Below, one piece after another: positions 13,340 to 21,145 of a stretch of 46,221 nucleotides of DNA; position 1 is the first letter of the stretch, and every line of letters begins with the position of its first letter. The stretch spans positions 1 through 46,221 of the IMG/VR virus record IMGVR_UViG_3300046167_000776. One strand, 5' to 3'. Source of the stretch: a virus. A program made the position numbers and the translations under genes. Below the pieces are notes generated by a model. That model did not search any database, was not told the origin of the DNA, and saw only the letters and a list, made by a program, of their open reading frames with translations.

Positions 13340-14116
13340 ATGGCATTCGACCCAAATCAATTCGCGGGCGCAGGGACAGAGAATCTCGATGAGAGCTCTT
13401 CCATGCCGCTCCTCAGTATCCTGCAAGCCTTGAGCCCTGAGCTCAAGAAAAAGGATGAAAAGTACATCGATGGTGCAAGCCAAGGTGACATCGTCCATAA
13501 AGGACTCGGGGAAATTATTCCCCAGCCTCTCACAGTCATTCCAATCAGCGTGAAAACGATGTATGTGGAATGGGTGCCCAAAGATCTGGGTGGCGGTCTC
13601 GTAGGCATGCACGGCCCTGAGATCGTAAACAGCCCGCTCTATGAGCAAGGACGTAAAGGAAAGCCCAGCAACACCAAGACCTACGATGAGTGGCTCGGTG
13701 AGAATGAGCTCCGCTACACCGCATACTGGCTGTTCAAGGCACTCATCAAAGGTGAGTGGGTGGAAACCATGATTGCGATGTCCTCCACGCAACTGCGTGT
13801 GCATCGTAAGCTCAATCAGGATATCAAGAAGTTCCGTTATGACGGACTTGATGTTGTCCCGCCTGTGTTCGCACGCAGTTGGGAACTGAGCGCAGTGGAA
13901 GAAACCAACAAGAACAATCAGGACTACTTCAACTTCCAATTCAGCAACCCACAGGTTCTGGACTTCAAGAAGGACGAAGAAGTTCTCGATATCTGCGGGG
14001 CCCTCTATAAGGAATCCGCACTCTTCCTACCCCAAGAACCAAAACCTGCGGCTCCTGCTCTTGAAGCAGGGGAGGCAGTAGACGCAGAAGTGGTTACTGA
14101 ATCAGAACCCTTCTAA
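13340..14116 (+). CDS. Probable ssDNA-binding protein
   Basis: A 258-residue protein with a beta-rich body and a flexible, proline- and glutamate-rich tail ending in an acidic stretch with a terminal phenylalanine (VVTESEPF). An acidic C-terminus with a terminal aromatic residue is the protein-docking tail of T7 gp2.5 and many SSBs. Similar phage proteins with a SMPLLSILQ-type N-terminus lie near polymerase and primase genes. No other SSB is visible in this otherwise complete replication set. The assignment rests on tail and context, not on a recognised OB-fold signature. Confidence 0.5.
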   Translation: MAFDPNQFAGAGTENLDESSSMPLLSILQALSPELKKKDEKYIDGASQGDIVHKGLGEIIPQPLTVIPISVKTMYVEWVPKDLGGGLVGMHGPEIVNSPLYEQGRKGKPSNTKTYDEWLGENELRYTAYWLFKALIKGEWVETMIAMSSTQLRVHRKLNQDIKKFRYDGLDVVPPVFARSWELSAVEETNKNNQDYFNFQFSNPQVLDFKKDEEVLDICGALYKESALFLPQEPKPAAPALEAGEAVDAEVVTESEPF

Positions 14117-14123
14117 CCCTATC

Positions 14124-14189
14124 CCACGCTGGTATACCGTGGACAACGTATACCAAACCTTTCAGTGGCTCACGGAGCAGGGGTGCTCC
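14124..14189 (+). promoter_or_regulatory. Overlapping alternative hairpins before the primase gene
   Basis: CCACG/CGTGG (14124-14128 with 14138-14142) and GGTATAC/GTATACC (14131-14137 with 14148-14154) use the same bases and exclude each other. A third hairpin GGAGCA/TGCTCC (14174-14189, GGGG loop) follows. The arrangement suits an attenuator or an operator. It lies in the 143-base gap between the putative ssDNA-binding gene and the primase; the rest of that gap shows nothing. Confidence 0.4.
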
Positions 14190-14259
14190 ACCGACCAATA
14201 ACACCAAAACCCCTAAGCCCAGTAACCATGGGTGGACGGGGACCTTTTAACTTCCAGTA

Positions 14260-15798
14260 ATGAATAAAACAATCGCCCAAAGATTCATGGAGCTATTCAG
14301 CTCCAACCCCAACATGTACGGGGTTACTACACTTGCAGGGACCCGTGAAACCGACGGGAAACAAGAAGCCCGATGCCGCCTTGAAAAGAAGCCACTCACG
14401 GAAGAAGTATGGGCAGCACACCTGGCTGGCACCAACGCCATTGGTTGTGTACCGATCCACCCAAACAATGCTGTCCGATGGGGGGCCATCGACATTGATA
14501 TTTATGGAGAAGCCTTCAGTATCGAGGACCTCCAACAGAAGATAACAAAAGACAGCTTGCCGTTTGTAGTCTGCCGATCTAAGTCAGGTGGCGCACATGT
14601 CTACCTGTTCGTAAAGAAAGCCATCTCAGCACAGCTGATGATGGACAAGCTCAATGAATTTGCAGCGTACTTCGGCCAGGGAAAGTCAGAGATATTCCCC
14701 AAGCAAGCGAAGATATCAGAGAAGCGCGAGGACGACCACAAGTATGGATCATGGCTCAATATGCCTTTCGATGGGGAGGACACACTGCGTTACGCTTATG
14801 GCGCCGACGGGTCACCGATCCTTGATCAAGAGGATTTCTTAGAGTATGCCGAGAGTCATGCGCTGGAACCTGCTCGCCTCAAGGAACTAGAGGTACCGCT
14901 CATCTCCGATGCCGCACCTCTTCCAGGGGGTCCGCCGTGCCTTAACTACATCTTCACAGAACGCGCAGAGCTCGGGGAGATGCGAAACCAAACCCTGACA
15001 CAGGTGATGGTCTATCTCAAAAAAGCCGATCCCGACAACGCAGAAAAGCGACTGAGTATATACAACTCAATGTTCGGAGACCCTATGAAGCCGAACGAAG
15101 TTGCTGCGATCTTTAAATCTGCCAGCAAGAAAGACTACAAGTACGCATGTCCCAAGGACCCTATCTGCCGATACTGCAACGCCAAACTATGCAAGCAGCA
15201 GCTACACGGAATCGGAAGTAACGACTTCCTGCCAAACAACCGATCACTGGTCCAGTTGATGACGACGCCCACTATTTGGTACCTGACCCTTGAGGGTGTA
15301 GAAATCCAACTAAGCTCAGAGGAGTTCGATAACTTTACATTATTTAACCGACGAGTCATGGAGATGACACGGAAGAAGTATCCACCAATGAAACCTGACG
15401 ACTGGGCAGACATGCAGAACCTTCTGCTTGCCAATGCCACGTGTGTCTGGATACCGAAGGAAATGACACCACAAGGGCAGCTGATCGAGCTTCTGAGTGA
15501 ATACCGTACAACCGCTTCCAGATCCAGCGATGACCTGTTTAAAGGCCAAGCATGGGCCACAGATGCAGGGGACCTCATATTTAGCATGACGCCTTTCAAG
15601 CAATTCCTTGAGCTCCACAAGTTCCGTGACCTCAAGTCCAATGAAATTCTCGGAGTTATCAAAAACGAGCTGAAGGCCACGAAAGAGGACCTTCGCAAAG
15701 GTAATTCCCTCAAACGCTGCTGGCGTGTGTCAGCAGATCAACTCAACACCCACATCGACCCTGATGCCATTAAGTCACCAGACGAATCACCATATTAA
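14260..15798 (+). CDS. Archaeo-eukaryotic-type primase (AEP/prim-pol)
   Basis: A 512-residue protein. The N-terminal catalytic core has the AEP motifs: AIDIDIY with D78 and D80 as metal ligands, CRSKSGGAHVYLF (residues 105-117) with H113, and EIFPKQ as the likely third motif. This pattern is that of the TOTE-type/plasmid prim-pol group. A cysteine cluster (CPKDPICRYCNAKLC) near residue 300 may bind zinc. The C-terminal third is a helical domain resembling the tail of phage D5/PriCT-like primases. It would make primers for the polymerase at 10382, replacing the TOPRIM primase of T7. The stop overlaps the next start (TAATG). Confidence 0.8.
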   Translation: MNKTIAQRFMELFSSNPNMYGVTTLAGTRETDGKQEARCRLEKKPLTEEVWAAHLAGTNAIGCVPIHPNNAVRWGAIDIDIYGEAFSIEDLQQKITKDSLPFVVCRSKSGGAHVYLFVKKAISAQLMMDKLNEFAAYFGQGKSEIFPKQAKISEKREDDHKYGSWLNMPFDGEDTLRYAYGADGSPILDQEDFLEYAESHALEPARLKELEVPLISDAAPLPGGPPCLNYIFTERAELGEMRNQTLTQVMVYLKKADPDNAEKRLSIYNSMFGDPMKPNEVAAIFKSASKKDYKYACPKDPICRYCNAKLCKQQLHGIGSNDFLPNNRSLVQLMTTPTIWYLTLEGVEIQLSSEEFDNFTLFNRRVMEMTRKKYPPMKPDDWADMQNLLLANATCVWIPKEMTPQGQLIELLSEYRTTASRSSDDLFKGQAWATDAGDLIFSMTPFKQFLELHKFRDLKSNEILGVIKNELKATKEDLRKGNSLKRCWRVSADQLNTHIDPDAIKSPDESPY

Positions 15799-16049
15799 TG
15801 AAAACCGAACCCATAAAAGAAGTTCCTTTCCTGTTCTACGTAAAAGAAGGGGAGTGTATCTCCAATAAGGAAATACTAAAACTAGGAGCCAGCCTTAAAG
15901 GCTGGCTCTGTTGTGCTGGTGTCTTACGAAACGCCTATAGGCACGACACCAGCAATATCAAAGCCAGCCTATACGCGCTAAAAGATTTTGTAACAGGGCT
16001 CAAGCCAGATGAAAAAATCCAAGAAACCGACCTGCTTAAATTCTTATAA
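15798..16049 (+). CDS. Small hypothetical protein between primase and helicase
   Basis: An 83-residue protein coupled on both sides: its ATG overlaps the primase stop and its stop overlaps the helicase ATG (TAATG). It is helical with a central cysteine pair (WLCCAGVLRNAYRHD). Position suggests a helicase loader or primase partner, which is inference; no family recognised. Confidence 0.6.
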   Translation: MKTEPIKEVPFLFYVKEGECISNKEILKLGASLKGWLCCAGVLRNAYRHDTSNIKASLYALKDFVTGLKPDEKIQETDLLKFL

Positions 16050-17563
16050 TGCCAAACCCAACCATCTACGTAGCTTCCGCAGGAACAGGGAAGACGACCG
16101 CTCTTCTCGACATCCTGTCGAAGCTGCTCGCCCATACGAAGCCTGAAAAAATATGTTTTACTACATTCACCAATGCAGGAGCCAAGGAACTGGCGCACCG
16201 AGCGTGCCTGAAGTTCCCTGAGCTCTCTGAAGAAAACTTTCGATACTTCCGAACGCTACACTCCGTGGCATACCGTAGCATCCCCTATGCCCCAATGGTC
16301 AGCAGATCGGACCTGATCGGCTACGGTATGCACAGCGGGTATCCTATTACAGGAGCCAATGCCATCAGCAAGAAGGACGGAAACACGAACCAGCGGGCAG
16401 GATTGGGTGACCATATGCTATCGCTCGATGCACTGATGCGCGGGCGACAAGTGAGTGCCGAGGACATTGCTACGACACAGGAAGTGACACACTTCAGTGC
16501 TAATCAGATCGAGGACTTCTCGAACAATTATCGAGAATACCGCGAGTCACTGGGTAAGTATGACTTTACTGACATGCTGGAGCAATTTCTGGCAGTGGTA
16601 AAGCGGAACCCCTTAAACATCGACGCCTTGCTAGTGGATGAAGCGCAGGACCTTTCAGGACTACAGTGGTCCATCATCCACGAGATGTCAAAGCACGTGA
16701 ACGACTACGTGGTGGCGGGCGATGACAAGCAAGCGATCTACGCGTTCAATGGCGGACAGCCAGAAATACTGATCGACATGGAAGGAGAGCGGCACGTTCT
16801 GGACACATCATACCGCTTGCCCGAAGAAATACTGTCGTATGCAGAAGGAATTGCCGAACGTATTACGAAAAAGCAGGAATACACTGTGACCTCGAAGAAG
16901 TCCGAAGGAACCGTGCAGCGTATCCTCGGGATCAATCAACTGGACCTGTCTGAGGGAACATGGTTCTTCCTTGCAAGGAACCGTTCATTCCTACCATGGA
17001 TAGAAGGCGAACTGCTCAAAGCAGGGGTCATGTTTGAGTCAGACAGTGCCGATTCAATACTGTCGCCTGGACTGCTAGAATGTATCAAGTCATGGAAGGA
17101 GTTGAGAAAAGGCTTCTCGATCCCTGTGACAATGGCCAAAGAGATCTACGGCTACCTCAAGTCAGGACCTGGCGTAAAACGCGGAGGCAAGAAGATGCTG
17201 AATGCAGTAGATGACGGAGAATGGTTGGACAAGGACGAGCTAATAGGGCAATATGGCTTACGTGATACCGCACCATGGGAAACAATGTTCCAGCTGCCTG
17301 ACAGAACAAGAGACACCCTTGTCCAGTTGGACAATAGTGGAGCACTGGACGAGGAGTGCCGAGTTAAGATTACAACGATCCACGCGGTCAAAGGGGCGGA
17401 AGCTGACAATGTTGTGCTGCTGCCCGACATGTCCTATTTCACAGAAACCAACTTTAGAAACAATCCCGACGACGAGCACCGCGTATTCTACGTTGGCTGC
17501 ACACGGGCCAAGAAGAACCTATTTCTTCATATCCCATTAACCGAGAGATTTTATCCATTATGA
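16049..17563 (+). CDS. UvrD/Rep-like superfamily 1 DNA helicase
   Basis: A 504-residue ATP-dependent DNA helicase. Motif I is ASAGTGKTTAL (residues 9-19), motif Ia CFTTFTNAGA, motif II LLVDEAQDLSGLQW, motif III VVAGDDKQAIYAFNGG, motif IV LDTSYRLP, motif V TTIHAVKGAEADNVVLL, and motif VI FYVGCTRAKKNLFL. The order and spacing are those of the UvrD/Rep/PcrA group, shorter than UvrD itself (about 720), with reduced 1B/2B insertions. It probably unwinds the fork or works in recombination-dependent replication. Confidence 0.93.
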   Translation: MPNPTIYVASAGTGKTTALLDILSKLLAHTKPEKICFTTFTNAGAKELAHRACLKFPELSEENFRYFRTLHSVAYRSIPYAPMVSRSDLIGYGMHSGYPITGANAISKKDGNTNQRAGLGDHMLSLDALMRGRQVSAEDIATTQEVTHFSANQIEDFSNNYREYRESLGKYDFTDMLEQFLAVVKRNPLNIDALLVDEAQDLSGLQWSIIHEMSKHVNDYVVAGDDKQAIYAFNGGQPEILIDMEGERHVLDTSYRLPEEILSYAEGIAERITKKQEYTVTSKKSEGTVQRILGINQLDLSEGTWFFLARNRSFLPWIEGELLKAGVMFESDSADSILSPGLLECIKSWKELRKGFSIPVTMAKEIYGYLKSGPGVKRGGKKMLNAVDDGEWLDKDELIGQYGLRDTAPWETMFQLPDRTRDTLVQLDNSGALDEECRVKITTIHAVKGAEADNVVLLPDMSYFTETNFRNNPDDEHRVFYVGCTRAKKNLFLHIPLTERFYPL

Positions 17564-17898
17564 GCCACGACGACACAAGACCAACAGTCCAATTGATCGC
17601 TGAAGAACAGAGATGGTCAGGACGAGTTACATTAACACTCACCCTTCCTGAAATTCGTCTCATGCAACTATGCTATCCAGGGGTTTATGACGGCGACATG
17701 GTTGGCGAAACAGTCGCAGCCATGAAGAAGGAACTCGACCAGAAGCTCTACGGGGATGCACAACGTGCCGTTGAGGCGTTGCGACATTCTCTTCGTCATA
17801 TATATGGCGTAGCCGACAGAACTGCGTTGATTGAGGCAATCAATACAATCGAAGAAAAACTACAACTACGAGCCAACTTAGACATCACAGAATTATGA
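17560..17898 (+). CDS. Hypothetical protein of the replication operon
   Basis: A 112-residue, mainly helical protein, coupled to the helicase by a four-base overlap (ATGA) and to the next small gene in the same way. It contains LTLPEIRLMQLCYPGVYDGDMVGE. No family is recognised and no catalytic motif is visible. Confidence 0.6.
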   Translation: MSHDDTRPTVQLIAEEQRWSGRVTLTLTLPEIRLMQLCYPGVYDGDMVGETVAAMKKELDQKLYGDAQRAVEALRHSLRHIYGVADRTALIEAINTIEEKLQLRANLDITEL

Positions 17899-18047
17899 GC
17901 CGATACACCATGACAATCAGAGAGCTGATCAATGCTCTTGAAATCGAAGGAGCCAAACGAGGCGATGACACACATACTAATATTGAAACTGTGCGCACCG
18001 TCTGCGGGCTCACCACGAAACCTGAAACCCAATTACTTGATCACTGA
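17895..18047 (+). CDS. 50-residue small protein between two helicases
   Basis: ATG 17895 overlaps the previous stop (ATGA), and its TGA overlaps the ATG of the SNF2-like gene (TGATG at 18045-18049). The product begins MSRYTMTIRELINALEIEGAK. The TIRELI..L pattern is common in short phage proteins preceding helicase genes. Overlaps on both sides support it as a real gene despite its length. Function unknown. Confidence 0.6.
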   Translation: MSRYTMTIRELINALEIEGAKRGDDTHTNIETVRTVCGLTTKPETQLLDH

Positions 18048-19459
18048 TGGACTATAAAACAGAACCAATGGCCCACCAGCGCGAGGGTGCCGAACGCTTC
18101 CATGAGGAAGAATATGGTGCGCTCTTCTGGGAGATGGGATCAGGCAAGACCAAGACGATCCTCGATGTTGTGGGCAACGGCCCATGCGACGGGATCATGG
18201 TCCTTGCGCCCAATGGCCTTCACCTGAACTGGGACGCTATCGAAGTTGAGAAGCACCTGCCCTGTGAGAATTACGCAGTCTACTGCTGGCGCGGGAAGCC
18301 GACGACGCAGAAGGCAAAGCGTGAGCTGCTGGCCTTCTACGAGTCCACTGCCGAAAAGAAAATCTGGCTGATGAACGTTGAGGCGATCCGCAACAAGTCA
18401 GGGCTGGGCTATGCCATAGACTTCATGAATAGCGTGATCCATACGGAGCTGATCATTGACGAGTCCACCTGTATCAAGAACCATAAGGCAGCGCAGAGCA
18501 AGGCGGCTATGCAGCTCGGAAAGATGGCGACACGTCGCTGGATTCTTAACGGCACGCCCATCACACAGGGACCACTGGACCTGTGGAGCCAGTGCCAATT
18601 TTTAAGTAAAGGGTGTCTTCCATATTCCACATGGACTGGGTTCAAGAACATGTTCGCGATTGAAGAAGTCATGATGATGCAGAACAGAGCGTTCAAGAAG
18701 ATCATCGGCTACCAGAACCTTGAGCGGCTGAAAGAAGACATTAAGCCCTTCTCGTCCAGAATCCTGAAAGAGCAGTGTATGGATCTGCCAGAGAAAACCT
18801 TTATGCAGCGTGCTGTCGAACTGACAGCAGAGCAGCGAAAAATATATTCCGAGGTCAAGGACTTGTGCCTCTCGGAATTGGACAATGGAAGCATAGTATC
18901 AGTGACCATAGCATTAGCGAAGATAGTAAAACTACACCAAATCCTTTGTGGATTCGTCATAGACGACAGCGGCGCAATTACCGACATACCAAACAATAGA
19001 CTTGCCGCAGTCGCTCAGATTGCCGAAACTACAAAACCCCTCGTTATCTTCTGTGCATACCGTCGAAACATCGAACAAGTATCCGAACTCCTCCGTGGAA
19101 TCTACGGGGACAATTCGGTAGTGGAATATCATGGCGGCACTAGCACACAGGATAGACAGGATGCAGTGCGGAAGTTCCAAAACGGAGAAGCAAATTTCTT
19201 CCTTGGAACTTCTGCTGCTGCAAAAGGTTTAACTCTTCACCGAGCACATACCATGGTCTACTATGCCAACACCTATTCACTGGAAGCACGGTTACAGTCG
19301 CAAGACCGGATCCACCGTCACGGCCAGAAGAATGAATGCACCTACATTGATCTAGTAGTCCCTGAATCACTGGACCAGATGATCATTGACCGACTAACCC
19401 AAAAGAAAGATCTGGCCGATATGGTTCTTACAGATCTACAGAAAGCGATTCAATCATGA
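18047..19459 (+). CDS. SNF2-like superfamily 2 helicase/ATPase
   Basis: A 470-residue ATPase. The Q-like N-terminus MAHQREGAERF is followed by Walker A WEMGSGKTKT, motif II IIDESTCIKN (DEST in place of DEAH/DEGH), motif III ILNGTPITQGPLDLWSQ, and the C-terminal lobe with the arginine finger in QSQDRIHRHGQKNECTYI, typical of SNF2 proteins (QAxDRahRiGQ). Phage SNF2-like helicases of this size are usual partners of primase and UvrD-like genes in replication blocks. It follows the 50-residue protein with an overlapping start and is coupled to the DUF3310 gene. Confidence 0.9.
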   Translation: MDYKTEPMAHQREGAERFHEEEYGALFWEMGSGKTKTILDVVGNGPCDGIMVLAPNGLHLNWDAIEVEKHLPCENYAVYCWRGKPTTQKAKRELLAFYESTAEKKIWLMNVEAIRNKSGLGYAIDFMNSVIHTELIIDESTCIKNHKAAQSKAAMQLGKMATRRWILNGTPITQGPLDLWSQCQFLSKGCLPYSTWTGFKNMFAIEEVMMMQNRAFKKIIGYQNLERLKEDIKPFSSRILKEQCMDLPEKTFMQRAVELTAEQRKIYSEVKDLCLSELDNGSIVSVTIALAKIVKLHQILCGFVIDDSGAITDIPNNRLAAVAQIAETTKPLVIFCAYRRNIEQVSELLRGIYGDNSVVEYHGGTSTQDRQDAVRKFQNGEANFFLGTSAAAKGLTLHRAHTMVYYANTYSLEARLQSQDRIHRHGQKNECTYIDLVVPESLDQMIIDRLTQKKDLADMVLTDLQKAIQS

Positions 19460-19680
19460 GTAAAGAAAGCATAACGAAACACGACCCAGTGAACCATCCG
19501 AAGCACTACACCGACCATCCTTCGGGGATCGAGTGCATCCAGATCACGGAGCACATGGGCTTCAACCTCGGCAACGCTGTGAAATATATCTGGCGCGCCG
19601 ATCTGAAGAACGATGCACTAGAGGACCTCAACAAGGCCAAGTGGTACATTGAACGTGAGCTACAAAGGAGGGGCAAGTGA
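19456..19680 (+). CDS. DUF3310 family protein (C-terminal part of T7 gp1.7 type)
   Basis: A 74-residue protein containing the DUF3310 signature: VNHPKHYT near residues 11-18, then GFNLGNAVKYIWRADLKNDALEDLNKAKWYIERE. The family is found in many phages and includes the conserved part of T7 gp1.7, described as a nucleotide kinase; a kinase activity for this short stand-alone form is not shown. It overlaps the SNF2-like gene by four bases and the next gene by four (GTGA). Confidence 0.85.
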   Translation: MSKESITKHDPVNHPKHYTDHPSGIECIQITEHMGFNLGNAVKYIWRADLKNDALEDLNKAKWYIERELQRRGK

Positions 19681-19985
19681 AATCAAAATACAAGCACGCA
19701 AAAGAACGGTTCCTAAAGCGATATGGGCGCGAGATCGAGACAGAACAGATCAATGCTCTGGAGCACCTTATCAGGAATAACAAAGTGGTATCAATGTCTA
19801 CAACGATGAATCCAGACAGGCTTCAAGTAACTGTTAAAGTAGGAAAAGACATGTTCCACTGCATATATTGCAAAGGGACAGGGGACATCATTACGTTCAT
19901 CGACATAAACGAGCGGAAGCACCGCCGTAAACGTGGAAAAATGATAAAAAACGGGAACCGTCGTGGCTCGAAAAAAGGAGGCTAG
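19677..19985 (+). CDS. Small basic protein at the end of the rightward block
   Basis: A 102-residue protein with a GTG start overlapping the previous stop (GTGA). The N-terminus is helical (KHAKERFLKRYGREI), the centre has a beta-like FHCIYCKGTGD with a CxxC, and the last 25 residues are very basic and disordered (RKHRRKRGKMIKNGNRRGSKKGG). RNA or DNA binding is plausible. Its stop overlaps the stop of the convergent PEP-CTERM gene (19982-19985), so the two transcription blocks meet here with no visible terminator. Confidence 0.6.
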   Translation: MKSKYKHAKERFLKRYGREIETEQINALEHLIRNNKVVSMSTTMNPDRLQVTVKVGKDMFHCIYCKGTGDIITFIDINERKHRRKRGKMIKNGNRRGSKKGG

Positions 19986-19999
19986 ATTGCCTTGTGGAA
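19982..19999. repeat. 18-bp direct repeat, copy 1, at the 3' end of the PEP-CTERM gene
   Basis: CTAGATTGCCTTGTGGAA is identical at 20495-20512. Both copies encode the same C-terminal residues, ending in RFHKAI, of two otherwise unrelated proteins. The two copies flank the PEP-CTERM gene as a 513-bp unit, consistent with a cassette gained or movable by recombination at this sequence. Confidence 0.85.
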
Positions 20000-20470
20000 A
20001 CGACGTTTAAAGAAAGCAACAGCTCCAGCCAGTATTCCCATCAAGGTAGCCCACATAGAAGGCTCAGGGGTCTGAGGACGCACGGAGATCACTCTTAGGC
20101 GCTCGTGACGTTTGCGGTAGTGTTTAATGAAATCAATAGCATATGATTGTTTATCATATGATCCAACGATAGTTAAAACATCACAGTTGTCAAACTCTTT
20201 AGGGCTGGTGATATTGAGATCATTAGCTAGGATTAGGTCATCGTTAAATGTCCATCCATTGCCTGATAAGATGATAGAACCGTGGTTACTTCGCATTTCA
20301 ATCTGCGTAGTGGTCTGGATACCTACCTTAATGGCACTTGAACCAATGAACCCATGGTGCTCGCTAGTGTTTAGGAGTCCTTTGTCATATTCACCGACTG
20401 AGATAGCGTGTAGTCCACAGGTCATGATGATAGAGGGCAATAGGGAGGCAGCGTACTGTAAATAGTCCAT
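19982..20470 (-). CDS. Phage-encoded PEP-CTERM sorted protein
   Basis: A 162-residue protein with a tripartite C-terminal signal: PEP at 135-137 (QTPEPSMW), a hydrophobic helix at about 139-154 (ATLMGILAGAVAFF), then basic KRRFHK. This is the PEP-CTERM domain recognised by exosortases in Gram-negative bacteria that make exopolysaccharide, including many Verrucomicrobiota. The N-terminus (SLLPSIIMTCGLHAIS) is a probable signal peptide, and the middle is beta-rich. The protein should be exported and processed at the host surface. Possible roles are superinfection exclusion, altering the host envelope, or a host gene carried as a moron. It is the last gene of the leftward block. Confidence 0.65.
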   Translation of the reverse strand: MDYLQYAASLLPSIIMTCGLHAISVGEYDKGLLNTSEHHGFIGSSAIKVGIQTTTQIEMRSNHGSIILSGNGWTFNDDLILANDLNITSPKEFDNCDVLTIVGSYDKQSYAIDFIKHYRKRHERLRVISVRPQTPEPSMWATLMGILAGAVAFFKRRFHKAI

Positions 20471-20494
20471 GTTATTAGATCTTAGGCGCGGCGA

Positions 20495-20512
20495 CTAGAT
20501 TGCCTTGTGGAA
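20495..20512. repeat. 18-bp direct repeat, copy 2, at the 3' end of a fibre-like gene
   Basis: Identical to 19982-19999; four further bases (CGAC) match after one mismatch. It forms the stop and last codons of the 212-residue protein. See the partner copy for the cassette interpretation. Confidence 0.85.
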
Positions 20513-21133
20513 TCGACCAATTGTAACAGACTTACTGTAAACCGAAACAGTGGGCCCTGCATCCGTCGTATTGATGAACAGACGTCCCTTGTTAGCCACG
20601 AAGGTATCTCGGGAGTATATCATATGCGTCTGTGAGTAACGTGCTTCGGTATTGGCTGACTTCAGGGCCTGAACAGTGTCCAATAGGATCACAATGGAAC
20701 CATCGCCCGTAGGGCTGATATCCAGCTCAATATCGAAGTAGCTGCTCTGCATCGAGCACTTATAGCGGAAGTCGATACGGATCATGTACCCGTCGCCCAC
20801 ATTTTCAGGGACAATATAATCAGAAAGAGTACTCCATAATTCAGGGACTCCCGTAGGCAACTGCTCGGTATAACTACTATCCCCCTCCCCATTAATGGTC
20901 AGCTGTTCCCGCGTATCTTCTATAACTTGTGGGGAAATCTCTGTATGCTCGGCGTCCGCATATACCCCGTATCCAGAACTAGCCCGAAAGGAATCAAGAT
21001 AAGTCAGAAGCCCGCCCGATCTCACCATATTAGTAGAAGCTGCCGTTGGTTCACTGTCAGCGCCATGAACGTCATTCAGGGCAGTCTGAATCTGATCGGC
21101 ATCAAGATTTATGTTATAGGTTTCTTCTGGCAT
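20495..21133 (-). CDS. Fibre-tip-like protein, paralogue of the 216-aa neighbour
   Basis: A 212-residue protein. Residues 1-50 follow the same pattern as the upstream gene: a YNI/YDI strand, ADQI.TAL..VH.A, then an NMVRS segment. This looks like a shared attachment domain. The C-terminal 130 residues are beta-rich (a sandwich like tumour-necrosis-factor/C1q heads is plausible) and end GRFHKAI, encoded by the 18-bp repeat. Small trimeric fibre or spike tips with a common N-terminus and variable heads are usual in phages. Virion location is inferred. Confidence 0.55.
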   Translation of the reverse strand: MPEETYNINLDADQIQTALNDVHGADSEPTAASTNMVRSGGLLTYLDSFRASSGYGVYADAEHTEISPQVIEDTREQLTINGEGDSSYTEQLPTGVPELWSTLSDYIVPENVGDGYMIRIDFRYKCSMQSSYFDIELDISPTGDGSIVILLDTVQALKSANTEARYSQTHMIYSRDTFVANKGRLFINTTDAGPTVSVYSKSVTIGRFHKAI

Positions 21134-21145
21134 AATTAGGAAAGT

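Noticed and set aside
13295-13939. Minus-strand 214-codon open frame opposite the putative ssDNA-binding gene
   Set aside because: It is a mirror of the plus-strand coding frame, with cysteine- and histidine-rich composition typical of antisense shadows.
15135-15713. Minus-strand 192-codon frame opposite the primase
   Set aside because: Arginine/serine-rich shadow of the primase codons with no motif or start context.
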